The notes beneath the pieces are model-generated. The model was not told the origin of the DNA, did not search any database, and saw only the letters and a program-made list of their open reading frames with translations. From contig NZ_JAANYY010000004.1 of the NCBI RefSeq assembly GCF_012274265.1, positions 434,001-498,000 on the forward strand: 64,000 nucleotides of DNA, given 5' to 3'. Position 1 is the first letter of the stretch. Each line of letters begins with the position of its first letter. The translations under genes and the position numbers were made by a program. This document shows, piece by piece, positions 33,617 to 47,467 of the stretch. This stretch comes from Sphingopyxis microcysteis. Lineage in GTDB: Bacteria; Pseudomonadota; Alphaproteobacteria; Sphingomonadales; Sphingomonadaceae.

Positions 33617-33889
33617 TTGCGGTTATTGCTGACCCTTTTGGCATTGCTGACCGGTCTGGCGACTGCCGACCGGGCGGTTGCCGCGCCTGCCGTTCCGGCG
33701 GCGATGGGGGCGCTGGTCTTGCTCGCCGAAACCGCGGGCCAGGCCGAGGTCAGCGATAGCGAACGTCGTCCTTCTGCGACAACGCCGACCCGGCGATCGA
33801 GTGGCGGCGGTACGGGCCGCAAGCCGCGTAAGGCGCCGCCTCCGCATCTTCCCGGTCTCCTCACCGGCAGCGACCGCGCGCTCGAATAG
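33617..33889 (+). CDS. Small hypothetical secreted protein
   Basis: A 90-residue product starting at TTG 33617 with AGGGG upstream. It has a signal-like N-terminus (LLLTLLALLTGLATADRAVAAPA) and a polar, basic, proline-rich C-terminus (GGGTGRKPRKAPPPH). No family is recognised. The codon pattern is GC-rich and consistent with coding, but there is no conserved motif, so it is a moderate call. It lies 107 bases before secA. Confidence 0.45.
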   Translation: MRLLLTLLALLTGLATADRAVAAPAVPAAMGALVLLAETAGQAEVSDSERRPSATTPTRRSSGGGTGRKPRKAPPPHLPGLLTGSDRALE

Positions 33890-33996
33890 AGTGCCGGTTT
33901 AGCGTCCTGTTCTTGCAGGCGCCGCCCCGTGATGGGGCTTTGCATATTCTTGCGGCCTCTGGGCCGCCCATTCATTCATATTCCAAGGAATCCTAG

Positions 33997-36731
<2,735 letters not shown>

Positions 36732-36732
<1 letters not shown>

Positions 36733-37091
36733 TGGCGGACGTCGGGCGGATCGAGCTGCGGCTGCGGATCCGGCTCGGCGATGCCATTGCGATGGGGCCT
36801 GGCAAGGCCGACTTGCTCGACGCGATCGACGCGACCGGCTCTATCTCGGCAGCGGCGCGCCAGCTGGGCATGAGCTATCGCCGCGCGTGGCTGCTCGTCG
36901 AGGAGATGAACAGCTGTTTTGCCGCCCCGCTGGTCGAGGCCAGGCCGGGGGCCGGTGCGCAGCTGAGCGTTTCAGCCCGCGCGGTGCTTGCCGCTTACCG
37001 GGCCAGCGATGCTGCGGCGCAGGCGGCGGCGACCCGGGCCGCTGGGTCGATCATTGCTGCCCTGCGATCAGGGAGCTCGGACGATCAATAG
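36732..37091 (+). CDS. ModE-like HTH regulator, DNA-binding domain only
   Basis: A 119-residue protein with a LysR-like winged helix (DLLDAIDATGSISAAARQLGMSYRRAWLLVEEMN) as in the N-terminus of ModE. The molybdate-binding TOBE domains of full ModE (about 260 residues) are absent. Single-domain members regulate molybdenum or other metal genes. ATG 36732 overlaps the secA stop. Its end overlaps the convergent gene at 37068 by 24 bases. Confidence 0.85.
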
Positions 37092-37505
37092 CCGGACGCA
37101 CGCGACTTCGGCTTTCGACAAGGCGAGCTCGTAAGCCCCAGCCGACAGATTGAAGCAGACGATCTTGCGAATGCCCGAACAGGCGGGGCCATGGCCGTGC
37201 CCGATCGATGACACGGGTGCGGCGTTCGTAATGACATCGATCCAGACTTTTCCATCGGCGGCGATGCCATAGCGACCCGCCTCGGTGATCGCGATCTGCC
37301 GCGATGTGCCGCCATTTTCGAGGGCTAGCACCGTCGGGCGGCCGATTTCGGGGATCGCCGCGTGGTTTTCATCGGGCAAGGCCCATCCGGCAAACGGGGT
37401 AGCCCGCAGGTCCGCCGGGGCAGTGCAAGTCGCAGCGACCGGCTCTGGCGCGGCGGGTGTCGCTGCAACGATCTGCAGCGCGAGCAAGGTGGCGTGCAGC
37501 GGCAT
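37068..37505 (-). CDS. Hypothetical secreted protein
   Basis: A 145-residue protein with a signal peptide (LHATLLALQIVAATPAAP) and a mature domain with cysteines in ATCTAPADL, GPACSGIRKIVCFNL and AEVACVRLL. GHGHGPACSG is a possible metal-binding stretch. The pattern AGRYGIAADGKVWIDVI resembles bacterial homopentaxin-like beta-sandwich proteins, but no family is assigned. It is convergent with the ModE-like gene and overlaps its end. Confidence 0.65.
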   Translation of the reverse strand: MPLHATLLALQIVAATPAAPEPVAATCTAPADLRATPFAGWALPDENHAAIPEIGRPTVLALENGGTSRQIAITEAGRYGIAADGKVWIDVITNAAPVSSIGHGHGPACSGIRKIVCFNLSAGAYELALSKAEVACVRLLIVRAP

Positions 37506-37578
37506 GGCGATCATTCTCTCCCTCTGGCCAATCTATATCCTGCTGTATATGGCTTGACGCATCAGGCAAGGGGGATTC

Positions 37579-38313
37579 ATGGGCGGACTGGCAATAGCGT
37601 TCGGTTTCACGGCGCTGCTCTATGCGGCGGTCGGGTTCGGTGGGGGGTCGACCTATACCGCGCTGCTGATCCTCGGGGGCGTGGCGGTGGGGCTGGTTCC
37701 GGCGATCAGCCTCGCGTGCAACGTCATCGTCGTCAGCGGCGGGACGATCCGGTTCGCGCGGGCCGGGGTGATGCCGTGGGCGAAGGCGCTGCCGCTGATC
37801 GCGGTCGCCGCGCCGCTGGCCTTTCTTGGCGGGCTGACCCCGGTGAAGCAGGGTATGCTTGTCACGCTGCTGGGATTGTCGCTGCTCGCGTCGGCGCTGG
37901 CGCTGCTGATCCAGCCGCGGACCGCCAAGCCTGTGCTGCTGCGGCCCGCGCTCTTGCTGCCGATCGCCGCGGCGCTCGGCTATCTTGCGGGCGTGGTCGG
38001 CATTGGTGGGGGGATTTTTCTGGCGCCGATCCTGCACCTCATCCGCTGGGCCGAGGAACGGTCCGTCGCCGCGACTGCGAGCCTGTTCATCCTCGTCAAC
38101 AGCCTGTTCGGGCTGACCGGCCAGTTGATCAAGGGTCAGGGCAACGCGATGGTCGGCGCGGTCGCCAGCCACTGGCCGTTGCTCGTCGCGGTGTTGATCG
38201 GTGGCGCGATCGGAACCCAGCTTGCGGTCAAGAGCGGACCCGCGGCGCTGATCCGGCGGCTCACCGCCGTGCTTGTCGGCTTTGTCGCCATCCGTCTGTT
38301 ATTTGGTTTCTAA
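37579..38313 (+). CDS. TauE/SafE-family sulfite/anion permease
   Basis: A 244-residue integral membrane protein with about eight hydrophobic helices. The family repeats are seen in AAVGFGGGSTYTALLIL near the N-terminus and GVVGIGGGIFLAPILHL near the middle (the paired G-GGG motifs). TauE/SafE proteins export sulfite, sulfoacetate or related anions. The substrate here is open. It is rightward, single, and upstream of the ATP-grasp gene with a gap of 107 bases. Confidence 0.9.
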   Translation: MGGLAIAFGFTALLYAAVGFGGGSTYTALLILGGVAVGLVPAISLACNVIVVSGGTIRFARAGVMPWAKALPLIAVAAPLAFLGGLTPVKQGMLVTLLGLSLLASALALLIQPRTAKPVLLRPALLLPIAAALGYLAGVVGIGGGIFLAPILHLIRWAEERSVAATASLFILVNSLFGLTGQLIKGQGNAMVGAVASHWPLLVAVLIGGAIGTQLAVKSGPAALIRRLTAVLVGFVAIRLLFGF

Positions 38314-38420
38314 CGCTTTTTTGTGCGCTTGCCTTCCCGTGCGGCGGTGCTAGCATCATTCGCATAAGCTTGGTGGCCACGTAGCCGACAAGCGGCGCAG
38401 CAGCTGGAACAGGATGCGCC

Positions 38421-39899
38421 GTGCAAGCCCAGGACATTGGGCGCGCGGCATGGGTTGGCACGTTGCGTGGAAAGGGCAGGCGCATTTCCTTTTTTGACGA
38501 AATGAACAGCCATGGCGGCGAGACCCGGTCGCCCTATCGCGAATATTGCGACTGGTTCGAAGCCGAGGATGTGGCGCGCATCCAGCACAAGGCGGTTCAG
38601 GCCGAGGCGCTATTCCGTACCACCGGCATCACTTTCAACGTCTATGGCGCCGTAGACGGCGACGAGCGGTTGATCCCCTTTGACGTCGTGCCGCGGATCA
38701 TCTCGGCCAGCGAATGGCGCCGCCTGTCGCGCGGCATCGAACAGCGCGTGCGCGCGCTCAACGCCTTCCTCTACGACATCTATCACCGGCAGGAGATTTT
38801 GCGCGCCGGGCGGGTGCCGACCAAGCTGATCGCCGACAACGACGCCTTTCTGCCGATGATGATGGGGCTCGACCCGCCGGGCGGCATCTATACGCATATC
38901 AGCGGCACCGACATCGTCCGCACCGGCGCCAACGAGTTTTACGTGCTGGAGGACAATGCGCGCACCCCGTCGGGGGTGTCGTACATGCTCGAAAACCGCG
39001 AAACGATGCTCCAGATGTTTCCCGAGCTGTTCGCGAAAGTGCCGGTGCGCGAGGTCAGCGATTACCCGATCAACCTCTTGAAATCGCTCGCCGCCTGCGC
39101 GCCGCCGGCATGCGGCGGGACGCCGACGGTCGCGGTGCTGACCCCGGGTATCCACAACAGCGCCTATTATGAGCACAGCTTCCTGGCCGATCATATGGGC
39201 GCCGAACTGGTCGAAGGCCATGATCTGCGGGTGGTCGACGGCCGCGTCGCGATGCGCACGACGCAGGGGTATAAGGCGATCGACGTGCTTTATCGGCGCG
39301 TCGATGACGACTTCCTCGACCCGCTGAATTTCCGCCCCGACTCGATGCTGGGGGTGCCGGGGATCTGGGACGTCTATCGCGCCGGGGGCATCACCATCGC
39401 CAACGCGCCGGGAACGGGCATCGCCGACGACAAGGCGCTGTACAGCTATATGCCCGACATCATCGAATTTTATACCGGCGAAAAGGCGCTGCTCCCCAAT
39501 GTGCCGACCTGGCGCTGCTCGGAGCCCGAGCATCTGCGCGAAGTACTCGATCGCCTGCCCGAACTGGTGGTGAAGGAAGTCCACGGATCGGGCGGATACG
39601 GGATGCTCGTCGGCCCCGCGGCGAGCAAGAAGGAACTGGCGGCGTTCCGCGCCAAGCTGGAGGCGAACCCCGGCAATTATATCGCGCAGCCGACGCTGTC
39701 GCTGTCGACGGTACCGATCTTTACCAAGAAAGGGCTGGCGCCGCGCCATGTCGATTTGCGTCCGTTCGTGCTGATGTCGCCGCAGGGGATCACGATCACC
39801 CCGGGCGGGCTGACGCGCGTTGCGATGACCCGGGGATCGCTGGTGGTGAATTCGAGCCAGGGCGGCGGGACCAAGGATACGTGGGTGTTGGAGGATTGA
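38421..39899 (+). CDS. Circularly permuted ATP-grasp type 2 protein
   Basis: A 492-residue protein of the permuted ATP-grasp family (DUF404/407 type). Motifs include LNAFLYDIYHRQEILRAGRVP, EFYVLEDNARTPSGVSYMLENR and the ATP-binding ELVVKEVHGSGGYGMLVGP. The family is predicted to ligate an amino acid or peptide to an unknown acceptor. It is found next to alpha-E, transglutaminase and Anbu genes, as here. GTG 38421 is used, but the family normally begins close to SFFDEM (about residue 23), so a start near 38463 (TTG) is also possible. Confidence 0.9.
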   Translation: MQAQDIGRAAWVGTLRGKGRRISFFDEMNSHGGETRSPYREYCDWFEAEDVARIQHKAVQAEALFRTTGITFNVYGAVDGDERLIPFDVVPRIISASEWRRLSRGIEQRVRALNAFLYDIYHRQEILRAGRVPTKLIADNDAFLPMMMGLDPPGGIYTHISGTDIVRTGANEFYVLEDNARTPSGVSYMLENRETMLQMFPELFAKVPVREVSDYPINLLKSLAACAPPACGGTPTVAVLTPGIHNSAYYEHSFLADHMGAELVEGHDLRVVDGRVAMRTTQGYKAIDVLYRRVDDDFLDPLNFRPDSMLGVPGIWDVYRAGGITIANAPGTGIADDKALYSYMPDIIEFYTGEKALLPNVPTWRCSEPEHLREVLDRLPELVVKEVHGSGGYGMLVGPAASKKELAAFRAKLEANPGNYIAQPTLSLSTVPIFTKKGLAPRHVDLRPFVLMSPQGITITPGGLTRVAMTRGSLVVNSSQGGGTKDTWVLED

Positions 39900-39921
39900 T
39901 GCGCGCGCAGACGATCCTCTT

Positions 39922-40005
39922 CCGTCATTGCGAGCGACGCGAAGCAATCCAGTGCGGTTTGCACCGCCCCTGGATTGCCGCGTCGCCTTCGGCTCCTCGC
40001 AATGA
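39922..40005. repeat. GTCATTGCGAG-family palindromic element inside the Anbu set
   Basis: A third copy of the element at 12989-13070, ending in the same CTCGCAATGAC. It lies between the ATP-grasp and alpha-E genes, an otherwise short gap, and may alter transcript stability there. Confidence 0.85.
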
Positions 40006-40029
40006 CGATGCGTTTGGAAGCACGCCCCC

Positions 40030-40971
40030 ATGCTAGGCAAGACCGCAGGCAGCCTCTTCTGGATGGCGCGCTACCTCGAACGCAGCGAGAATAACGCGCG
40101 CCTGATCGACGCGGGGTTTCGCATCGCGCTCACCCGCTCGCAGACCGCGGCCGCCGAGTGGAAGTCGGTGCTGGTGACCGCCGGGGTGAATCAGGCGTTT
40201 CAGGCGGCGCACGGCGATTACAGCTCGGCGCGGGTGATCGACTTCCTGCTGCGCGACCCGGCCAACCCGTCGAGCATATTGTCAGTGATCCGTCAGGCGC
40301 GCGACAATGCGCGCACCGCGCGCACCGCGCTGACCCGCGAAACATGGGAGGCGGTCAACACCAGCTGGATGACGCTCGTCGCGCTGCTCAAGCGGCAGGT
40401 GCGCGAGGACGACCTGCCCGATGTGCTGACGACGATCCGCCAGCAAAGCGCGCAGGTGCGCGGAGCATTGAACGGCACGATGCTGCGCAACGACGGCTAT
40501 CATTTCGCGCAGCTCGGGACCTTTCTGGAACGCGCCGATAACACCGCCCGCATTCTCGACGTGAAATACTACCTCTTGCTTCCCTCGGTCGCGCATATCG
40601 GCACCTCGATCGACAATGTGCAGTGGGAAACGATCCTGCGGTCGGTGTCGGCACACCGTGCCTATCGCTGGCTCTATGGAGCGGAAATCAGCGCGCTGAA
40701 GATTGCGGAATTCCTGATCCTCTATCGCCAGATGCCGCGCAGCCTGACCTTTTGCAGCGAGCGCATGGAAAATCACCTGAACGAATTGCAACGCCACTAT
40801 GGCGACGAGACCGAGGCGTGGCGGATGGCGCATGCGCTGGTTCACGACAAGCTGAACGCCCCGATCCAGTCGATCTTTGACGGCGGCCTGCACCAATATG
40901 TCACCGGCTTTCTGCGCGACACCGCGGCGCTCGCGCGGCAGGTCGAGCGCGATTACCGATTTGTGGAATAG
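40030..40971 (+). CDS. Alpha-E domain protein
   Basis: A 313-residue, mostly helical protein of the alpha-E family. It starts MLGKTAGSLFWMARYLERSENNARL, the family hallmark. HFAQLGTFLERADNTARILDVKYYL and SAHRAYRWLYGAEISALKIAEFLIL are the later conserved helices. Its biochemical role is unknown, but it always accompanies the permuted ATP-grasp protein and is thought to form part of a peptide synthesis or tagging system. Confidence 0.92.
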   Translation: MLGKTAGSLFWMARYLERSENNARLIDAGFRIALTRSQTAAAEWKSVLVTAGVNQAFQAAHGDYSSARVIDFLLRDPANPSSILSVIRQARDNARTARTALTRETWEAVNTSWMTLVALLKRQVREDDLPDVLTTIRQQSAQVRGALNGTMLRNDGYHFAQLGTFLERADNTARILDVKYYLLLPSVAHIGTSIDNVQWETILRSVSAHRAYRWLYGAEISALKIAEFLILYRQMPRSLTFCSERMENHLNELQRHYGDETEAWRMAHALVHDKLNAPIQSIFDGGLHQYVTGFLRDTAALARQVERDYRFVE

Positions 40972-40982
40972 GGCGGCCGGTC

Positions 40983-41786
40983 ATGCGTTTGTTCGTCGAA
41001 CATATCACCCGCTATCATTATGACGCCCCGGTGCGTTACGCGCTGCAGCAGCTGAAACTGACGCCCAAGGATCGCCCGGGGCAGCAGCATGTCGTCAATT
41101 GGGCGATCGATATTGAAGGCGGTACGCAGCAGCTTCATTACACCGATCATCACGGCAATGGTGTCGACCTGATCGCGGTCGAGGGGGGCGCCAGCGAACT
41201 GATGATCCGCTGCCATGGCGAGGTCGAACTGCAAAGCTGGGATGGGGTGATCGGCGCGCACCGCGGCGCCATGCCCTTGTGGACCTTTCTGCGCCCAACG
41301 CCGCTGACCCGCGCGGGACGGGGGGTGCGCGGGCTGGTCGCGCAGCTTGGCCGCGATCATGCGAGCGACATCGAACGCGCGCACGCGCTGTCGACGCTGA
41401 TCATCGACCGGCTGGCGTACCGGATCGGGGTCACCAATGCCGAAACGACCGCCGAACAGGCACTCGCCGGAGAAGGCGGGGTGTGTCAGGACCATGCCCA
41501 TATCTTCATCGCCGCGATGCGCCATCTCGGCCACCCGGCGCGTTATGTCTCCGGTTATCTGATGATGAATGACCGGACGCAGCAGGATGCGACGCACGCC
41601 TGGGCCGAGGCGCATTTCGACCATATCGGGTGGATCGGATTCGACGTCAGCAACGGCCATTCGCCCGACCAGCGTTATATCCGCGTCGCCACGGGGCTCG
41701 ATTACCGCGACGCAGCCCCGGTTCGCGGCATGCGCTATGGTGCGGCGCAGGAAAATCTGGTTGTTCAATTGCAGGTCCAGCAATAA
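40983..41786 (+). CDS. Transglutaminase-like protease of the Anbu set
   Basis: A 267-residue protein with an N-terminal beta-sandwich (RLFVEHITRYHYDAPVRYALQQLKLTP) and a transglutaminase fold. The catalytic triad is visible as C in GEGGVCQDHAHIF, H in DATHAWAEAHF and D in GFDVSNG. In this set it is predicted to cut or transfer peptide bonds, acting with the ATP-grasp ligase. Only 11 bases separate it from the alpha-E gene. Confidence 0.92.
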   Translation: MRLFVEHITRYHYDAPVRYALQQLKLTPKDRPGQQHVVNWAIDIEGGTQQLHYTDHHGNGVDLIAVEGGASELMIRCHGEVELQSWDGVIGAHRGAMPLWTFLRPTPLTRAGRGVRGLVAQLGRDHASDIERAHALSTLIIDRLAYRIGVTNAETTAEQALAGEGGVCQDHAHIFIAAMRHLGHPARYVSGYLMMNDRTQQDATHAWAEAHFDHIGWIGFDVSNGHSPDQRYIRVATGLDYRDAAPVRGMRYGAAQENLVVQLQVQQ

Positions 41787-41834
41787 GCGGACTGCGGGGA
41801 CACAGGACGATCCGGGGCGGGGATACGGGATTCG

Positions 41835-42566
41835 ATGACTTATTGCGTGGGAATGCGGCTCAACAAGGGGCTGGTGTTCATGTCGGACACCCGCACCAAT
41901 GCGGGCGTCGACGATATTGCGCAGGTGCGCAAGATGCGCAGCTGGCACGTCCCCGGCGAACGCGTCATCACGTTGATGTCGGCGGGCAACCTCGCGACGA
42001 CGCAGGCGGTCGTCAGCCTGCTCGACGAGCGCACCAAGGCGCCCGAAGATCGCCATCCGTCGATCCTGGCGGCGCCGTCGATGTTCCAGATCGCGACGAT
42101 CATCGGCGAAACGCTGCGTCAGATCGTGATGCGCTATAACAGCGAGGGGCCGGCCGCGGCGGCCGCGTTTCGCGCCTCGCTGATCGTCGGCGGGCAGATC
42201 AAGGGCGCCGAACCACGCCTGTTCCTGATCTATCCCGAGGGCAATTTTATCGAGGCGGGCGAGGATAATCCCTTCTTCCAGATCGGTGAAACCAAATATG
42301 GCCGCCCGATCATCGTGCGCTCTTATGACCCGGCGATGTCGTTCGAGGATGCGGTCAAACTGCTGTGCGTGTCGTTCGATTCGACGATTCGCGCCAATGC
42401 CGGGGTCGACTTGCCGATCGACCTCAAGATTCACGAGCGCGATGATTACACGACCGTGCGCGAGCGGCGGTTCGAGCGCGGCGATCCCTATTTTGACAGC
42501 GTCGCCAACGGCTGGGCCGAAGCGCTCGGGATCGCGCTGGCGGAACTTCCTGACTTTCATTTCTGA
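41835..42566 (+). CDS. Anbu proteasome-type protease
   Basis: A 243-residue Ntn-hydrolase of the Anbu family (ancestral beta subunit; proteasome-type peptidase). The N-terminus MTYCVGMRLNKGLVFMSDTRTN places a threonine at residue 2 as the expected nucleophile after Met removal; D18 and K in RKMRSW fit the rest of the site. SAGNLATTQAVVSLL and LIVGGQIKG are family features. Anbu forms self-compartmentalised helical or ring assemblies. It is last in the set. Confidence 0.92.
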   Translation: MTYCVGMRLNKGLVFMSDTRTNAGVDDIAQVRKMRSWHVPGERVITLMSAGNLATTQAVVSLLDERTKAPEDRHPSILAAPSMFQIATIIGETLRQIVMRYNSEGPAAAAAFRASLIVGGQIKGAEPRLFLIYPEGNFIEAGEDNPFFQIGETKYGRPIIVRSYDPAMSFEDAVKLLCVSFDSTIRANAGVDLPIDLKIHERDDYTTVRERRFERGDPYFDSVANGWAEALGIALAELPDFHF

Positions 42567-42612
42567 CCGACTTCGGCCACCGTCCGCCAGCACCGGATCG
42601 GGAGGGATCGCC

Positions 42613-43800
42613 ATGATGCGCTGGATCGCCGCTGCGCTTGTTCTGACAGCCACGCCCGCCGCCGCCGACGAGGCGCGTTTCGCCAAGGCGCTCAGCGATT
42701 TTCGCGAACTGCATCGCGCCGAAACGCGCAAAGCGAACATTGCGGGCAGCAGCTTTTATGTTGTGCGGGGCGGGCAGACGGTCGCCGCCGACCATCTGGG
42801 CGAGCAGGATGCCGATGCGAAGGTTCCGGTCGATGCGCGGACCATCTATCATTGGGCGTCGGTGACCAAGACGATGACCGGGATCGCGATCATGCAGCTG
42901 CGCGATCGCGGGCTGCTGTCGCTCGACGATCCGATCGTCAAATATGTCCCCGAACTCGCGGCGGTGCATAATCCCTATAGCGACACCGGCGCGATCACGC
43001 TGCGCCAGCTGATGAGCCACAGCGCGGGGTTTCGGAGCGGAACATGGCCATGGCGCGACCATGACTGGCAGCCGTTCGAGCCGGCCGGCTGGTCGCAACT
43101 GGTGGCGATGCTTCCGTACACGGCGGTCGAGTTTAAGCCGGGCAGCCGCTTCGGCTATTCGAACCCCGGCATCGTCTATCTGGGGCAAGTGATCGAGCGG
43201 CTGTCTGGCGAGGATTATGAGGTCTATATCGACAAGAATATCCTGAAGCCGCTGGCCATGCACGCCAGCACTTTCGACCGCACCCCGCCGCATCTGCTGC
43301 CGTTTCGGTCGCACAGCTATTATATCAAGGACGGCAAGCGCGCCGCCGCGCCCTTCGATGTCGATACCGGCGTCACCGTGTCGAACAGCGGGCTCAATGC
43401 GCCGATGCCCGACATGGCGAAATATGTGGCGTTCCTGCTCGGCGATCCGGCGCGTGCCGCCGATTACGATCTGGTGCTGAAACGGTCGTCGCTCGAGGAA
43501 ATGTGGGTGCCGCAGATTGCGGCGGGCGCGGACTTCACCCAGGGCCGCATGGCGACGACGACGCAGAGCGCGCTGTCGTTTTTCGTCGACCGCAGCCGGG
43601 GGGTGCGTATCGTCGGGTATAATGGCGATCAGAACGGTTTTCGCGCCTATCTGAGCTTTTGTCCCGACCAGCGCGTCGGCAGCCTGCTCGCGTTCAACAC
43701 CGAAACGCAGGGCGTGCAGAATAGCGCGGCCAATCGCGACACCGCGGAATCGCGCATCGCGCTGGCGACTGACGGCTTGTGCGAGGCGCTGTCGGAATAG
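42613..43800 (+). CDS. Serine hydrolase, beta-lactamase/class C type
   Basis: A 395-residue exported serine hydrolase (signal WIAAALVLTATPAAA). The SxxK motif is SVTK in YHWASVTKTMTG, followed by LMSHSAGF and the YxN motif in FGYSNPG. These are marks of class C beta-lactamase-like esterases and D-aminopeptidases. Activity on antibiotics cannot be inferred. The start at 42613 has GGAGG 7 bases before it. It is convergent with acs across a near-perfect hairpin. Confidence 0.9.
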   Translation: MMRWIAAALVLTATPAAADEARFAKALSDFRELHRAETRKANIAGSSFYVVRGGQTVAADHLGEQDADAKVPVDARTIYHWASVTKTMTGIAIMQLRDRGLLSLDDPIVKYVPELAAVHNPYSDTGAITLRQLMSHSAGFRSGTWPWRDHDWQPFEPAGWSQLVAMLPYTAVEFKPGSRFGYSNPGIVYLGQVIERLSGEDYEVYIDKNILKPLAMHASTFDRTPPHLLPFRSHSYYIKDGKRAAAPFDVDTGVTVSNSGLNAPMPDMAKYVAFLLGDPARAADYDLVLKRSSLEEMWVPQIAAGADFTQGRMATTTQSALSFFVDRSRGVRIVGYNGDQNGFRAYLSFCPDQRVGSLLAFNTETQGVQNSAANRDTAESRIALATDGLCEALSE

Positions 43801-43808
43801 CGACCATC

Positions 43809-43877
43809 ACCGTAGCCCTGAGCCTGTCGAAGGGCGCTTCTCGGTGAAGCGCCCTTCGACAGGCTCAGGGCTACGGT
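43809..43877. repeat. Perfect 32-base-arm hairpin between convergent genes
   Basis: The 32 bases 43809-43840 (ACCGTAGCCC to GGGCGCTTC) are an exact reverse complement of 43846-43877, with a 5-base loop TCGGT. It contains the CTGAGCCTGTCGAAG core found in the ligase insert. It probably acts as a bidirectional transcript-end structure. Confidence 0.9.
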
Positions 43878-43898
43878 TCCATTTTTCCAAGGCCGGTT

Positions 43899-45866
<1,968 letters not shown>

Positions 45867-45967
45867 GGTTGATTCTCCCGTATGGCTTTCGATACTGGGC
45901 GGTCAGATAGCCGCCTCACGAAAATATGCAAATGCTTGGGCCGCGATCGATGAAAGGAAATTACGTG

Positions 45968-47467
45968 ATGGTGATCGCGGACGAAGTCGGACGATTGCTG
46001 GACCGAATCGAGGTCGATCGCGCGCTGTGGACCGACGGATCGATGCCGTCGACGACGCCGCTGACTGGCGAACAAATCGCGATGGTGCAGGTCGCTGATG
46101 CTGCGGCGATCGACGAGGCGCTGGGCAAGGCTGCGGCCGCTTTTCGCGCTTGGCGCAATGTCCCTGCGCCGCGGCGCGGCGAGCTGGTGCGGCTGCTCGG
46201 CGAGGAACTGCGCGCGTCGAAGGACGACCTCGCGCGGCTGGTGACGATCGAGGCGGGCAAGGTGCCGTCCGAAGGCGCGGGCGAAGTGCAGGAGATGATC
46301 GACATCTGCGATTTCGCGGTCGGGCTGTCGCGCCAGCTCTATGGCCTGACGATCGCGACCGAGCGGCCGGGGCACCGGATGATGGAGGTCTGGCATCCGC
46401 TGGGCGTCGTCGGGGTGATTTCGGCGTTCAATTTCCCGGTCGCGGTATGGGCGTGGAACGCGGCGATCGCGCTGGTGTGCGGCAACAGCGTGGTGTGGAA
46501 ACCGTCCGAAAAGACGCCGCTGACCGCGCTGGCGGTGCAGGCGATTTTTGACCGCGCGGCGGCGCGCTTCGGTGATGCGCCGCAAGGCCTCGCGCAACTG
46601 CTGATCGGCGGGCCCGAAGCGGGGGAAGCGCTGGTCGACGACCGGCGCGTCGCGCTCGTTTCAGCGACCGGATCGACGCGGATGGGGCGCAGCGTGGCGC
46701 CGCGGCTGGCGGCGCGTTTTGCGCGCGCGATCCTCGAGCTCGGCGGCAATAATGGCGCGATCGTTGCGCCGTCGGCCGACCTCGACCTCGCGCTGCGCGG
46801 GGTGGCGTTCGGCGCGATGGGGACCGCGGGGCAGCGCTGTACGACGACGCGGCGATTGTTCGTCCATGACAGCATCTACGAAGGTTTTGTTGCCCGGTTG
46901 AAGGCGGCCTATGGCAGCGTCGCGGTCGGGAATCCGCTGGAAAGCGCGGTGCTGGTGGGGCCGTTGATCGACCGGGCGGCCTTTGAGATGATGCAGCAGG
47001 CGCTGGCAGCCGCAAAAGCCGCTGGCGGTGTCATACTGGGTGGCGAGCGCATTGGCGAGGGCGCGAGTTTCTATGTGAAGCCCGCGCTGGTCGAAATGCC
47101 CGGACAGGTCGGGCCGGTTCTGGAGGAGACGTTCGCGCCGATCCTTTATGTCATGCGCTATTATGATCTCGATGCCGTTATGGCGCAGCATAACGATGTC
47201 GCAGCAGGGCTGTCGTCGGCAATCTTCACGACCGATGTGCGCGAGGCCGAACGCTTCCTTGCCGCGAGCGATTGCGGCATCGCCAACGTCAATCTCGGGA
47301 CCAGCGGCGCCGAAATCGGCGGCGCATTCGGCGGCGAGAAAGAGACGGGTGGAGGGCGCGAGAGCGGGTCGGATTCGTGGCGCCAATATATGCGGCGCGC
47401 GACGAACACGGTGAATTATTCGGACGCACTGCCACTGGCGCAGGGCGTCAGCTTCGATCTGCCCTAA
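45968..47467 (+). CDS. ALDH7-type aldehyde dehydrogenase (aminoadipate semialdehyde type)
   Basis: A 499-residue dehydrogenase. Catalytic C291 is in GTAGQRCTTTRR and the general base E257 in LELGGNNGAIV. The NAD-binding region includes NFPVAVWAWNAA. The closing GTSGAEIGGAFGGEKETGG, GRESGSDSWRQYMRR is the antiquitin (ALDH7) signature, whose members oxidise L-2-aminoadipate 6-semialdehyde in lysine breakdown. Substrate is inferred from the family only. ATG 45968 and GTG 45965 both fit the AAAGGA site; earlier ATGs are less likely. Its stop overlaps the convergent gene's stop. Confidence 0.9.
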   Translation: MVIADEVGRLLDRIEVDRALWTDGSMPSTTPLTGEQIAMVQVADAAAIDEALGKAAAAFRAWRNVPAPRRGELVRLLGEELRASKDDLARLVTIEAGKVPSEGAGEVQEMIDICDFAVGLSRQLYGLTIATERPGHRMMEVWHPLGVVGVISAFNFPVAVWAWNAAIALVCGNSVVWKPSEKTPLTALAVQAIFDRAAARFGDAPQGLAQLLIGGPEAGEALVDDRRVALVSATGSTRMGRSVAPRLAARFARAILELGGNNGAIVAPSADLDLALRGVAFGAMGTAGQRCTTTRRLFVHDSIYEGFVARLKAAYGSVAVGNPLESAVLVGPLIDRAAFEMMQQALAAAKAAGGVILGGERIGEGASFYVKPALVEMPGQVGPVLEETFAPILYVMRYYDLDAVMAQHNDVAAGLSSAIFTTDVREAERFLAASDCGIANVNLGTSGAEIGGAFGGEKETGGGRESGSDSWRQYMRRATNTVNYSDALPLAQGVSFDLP

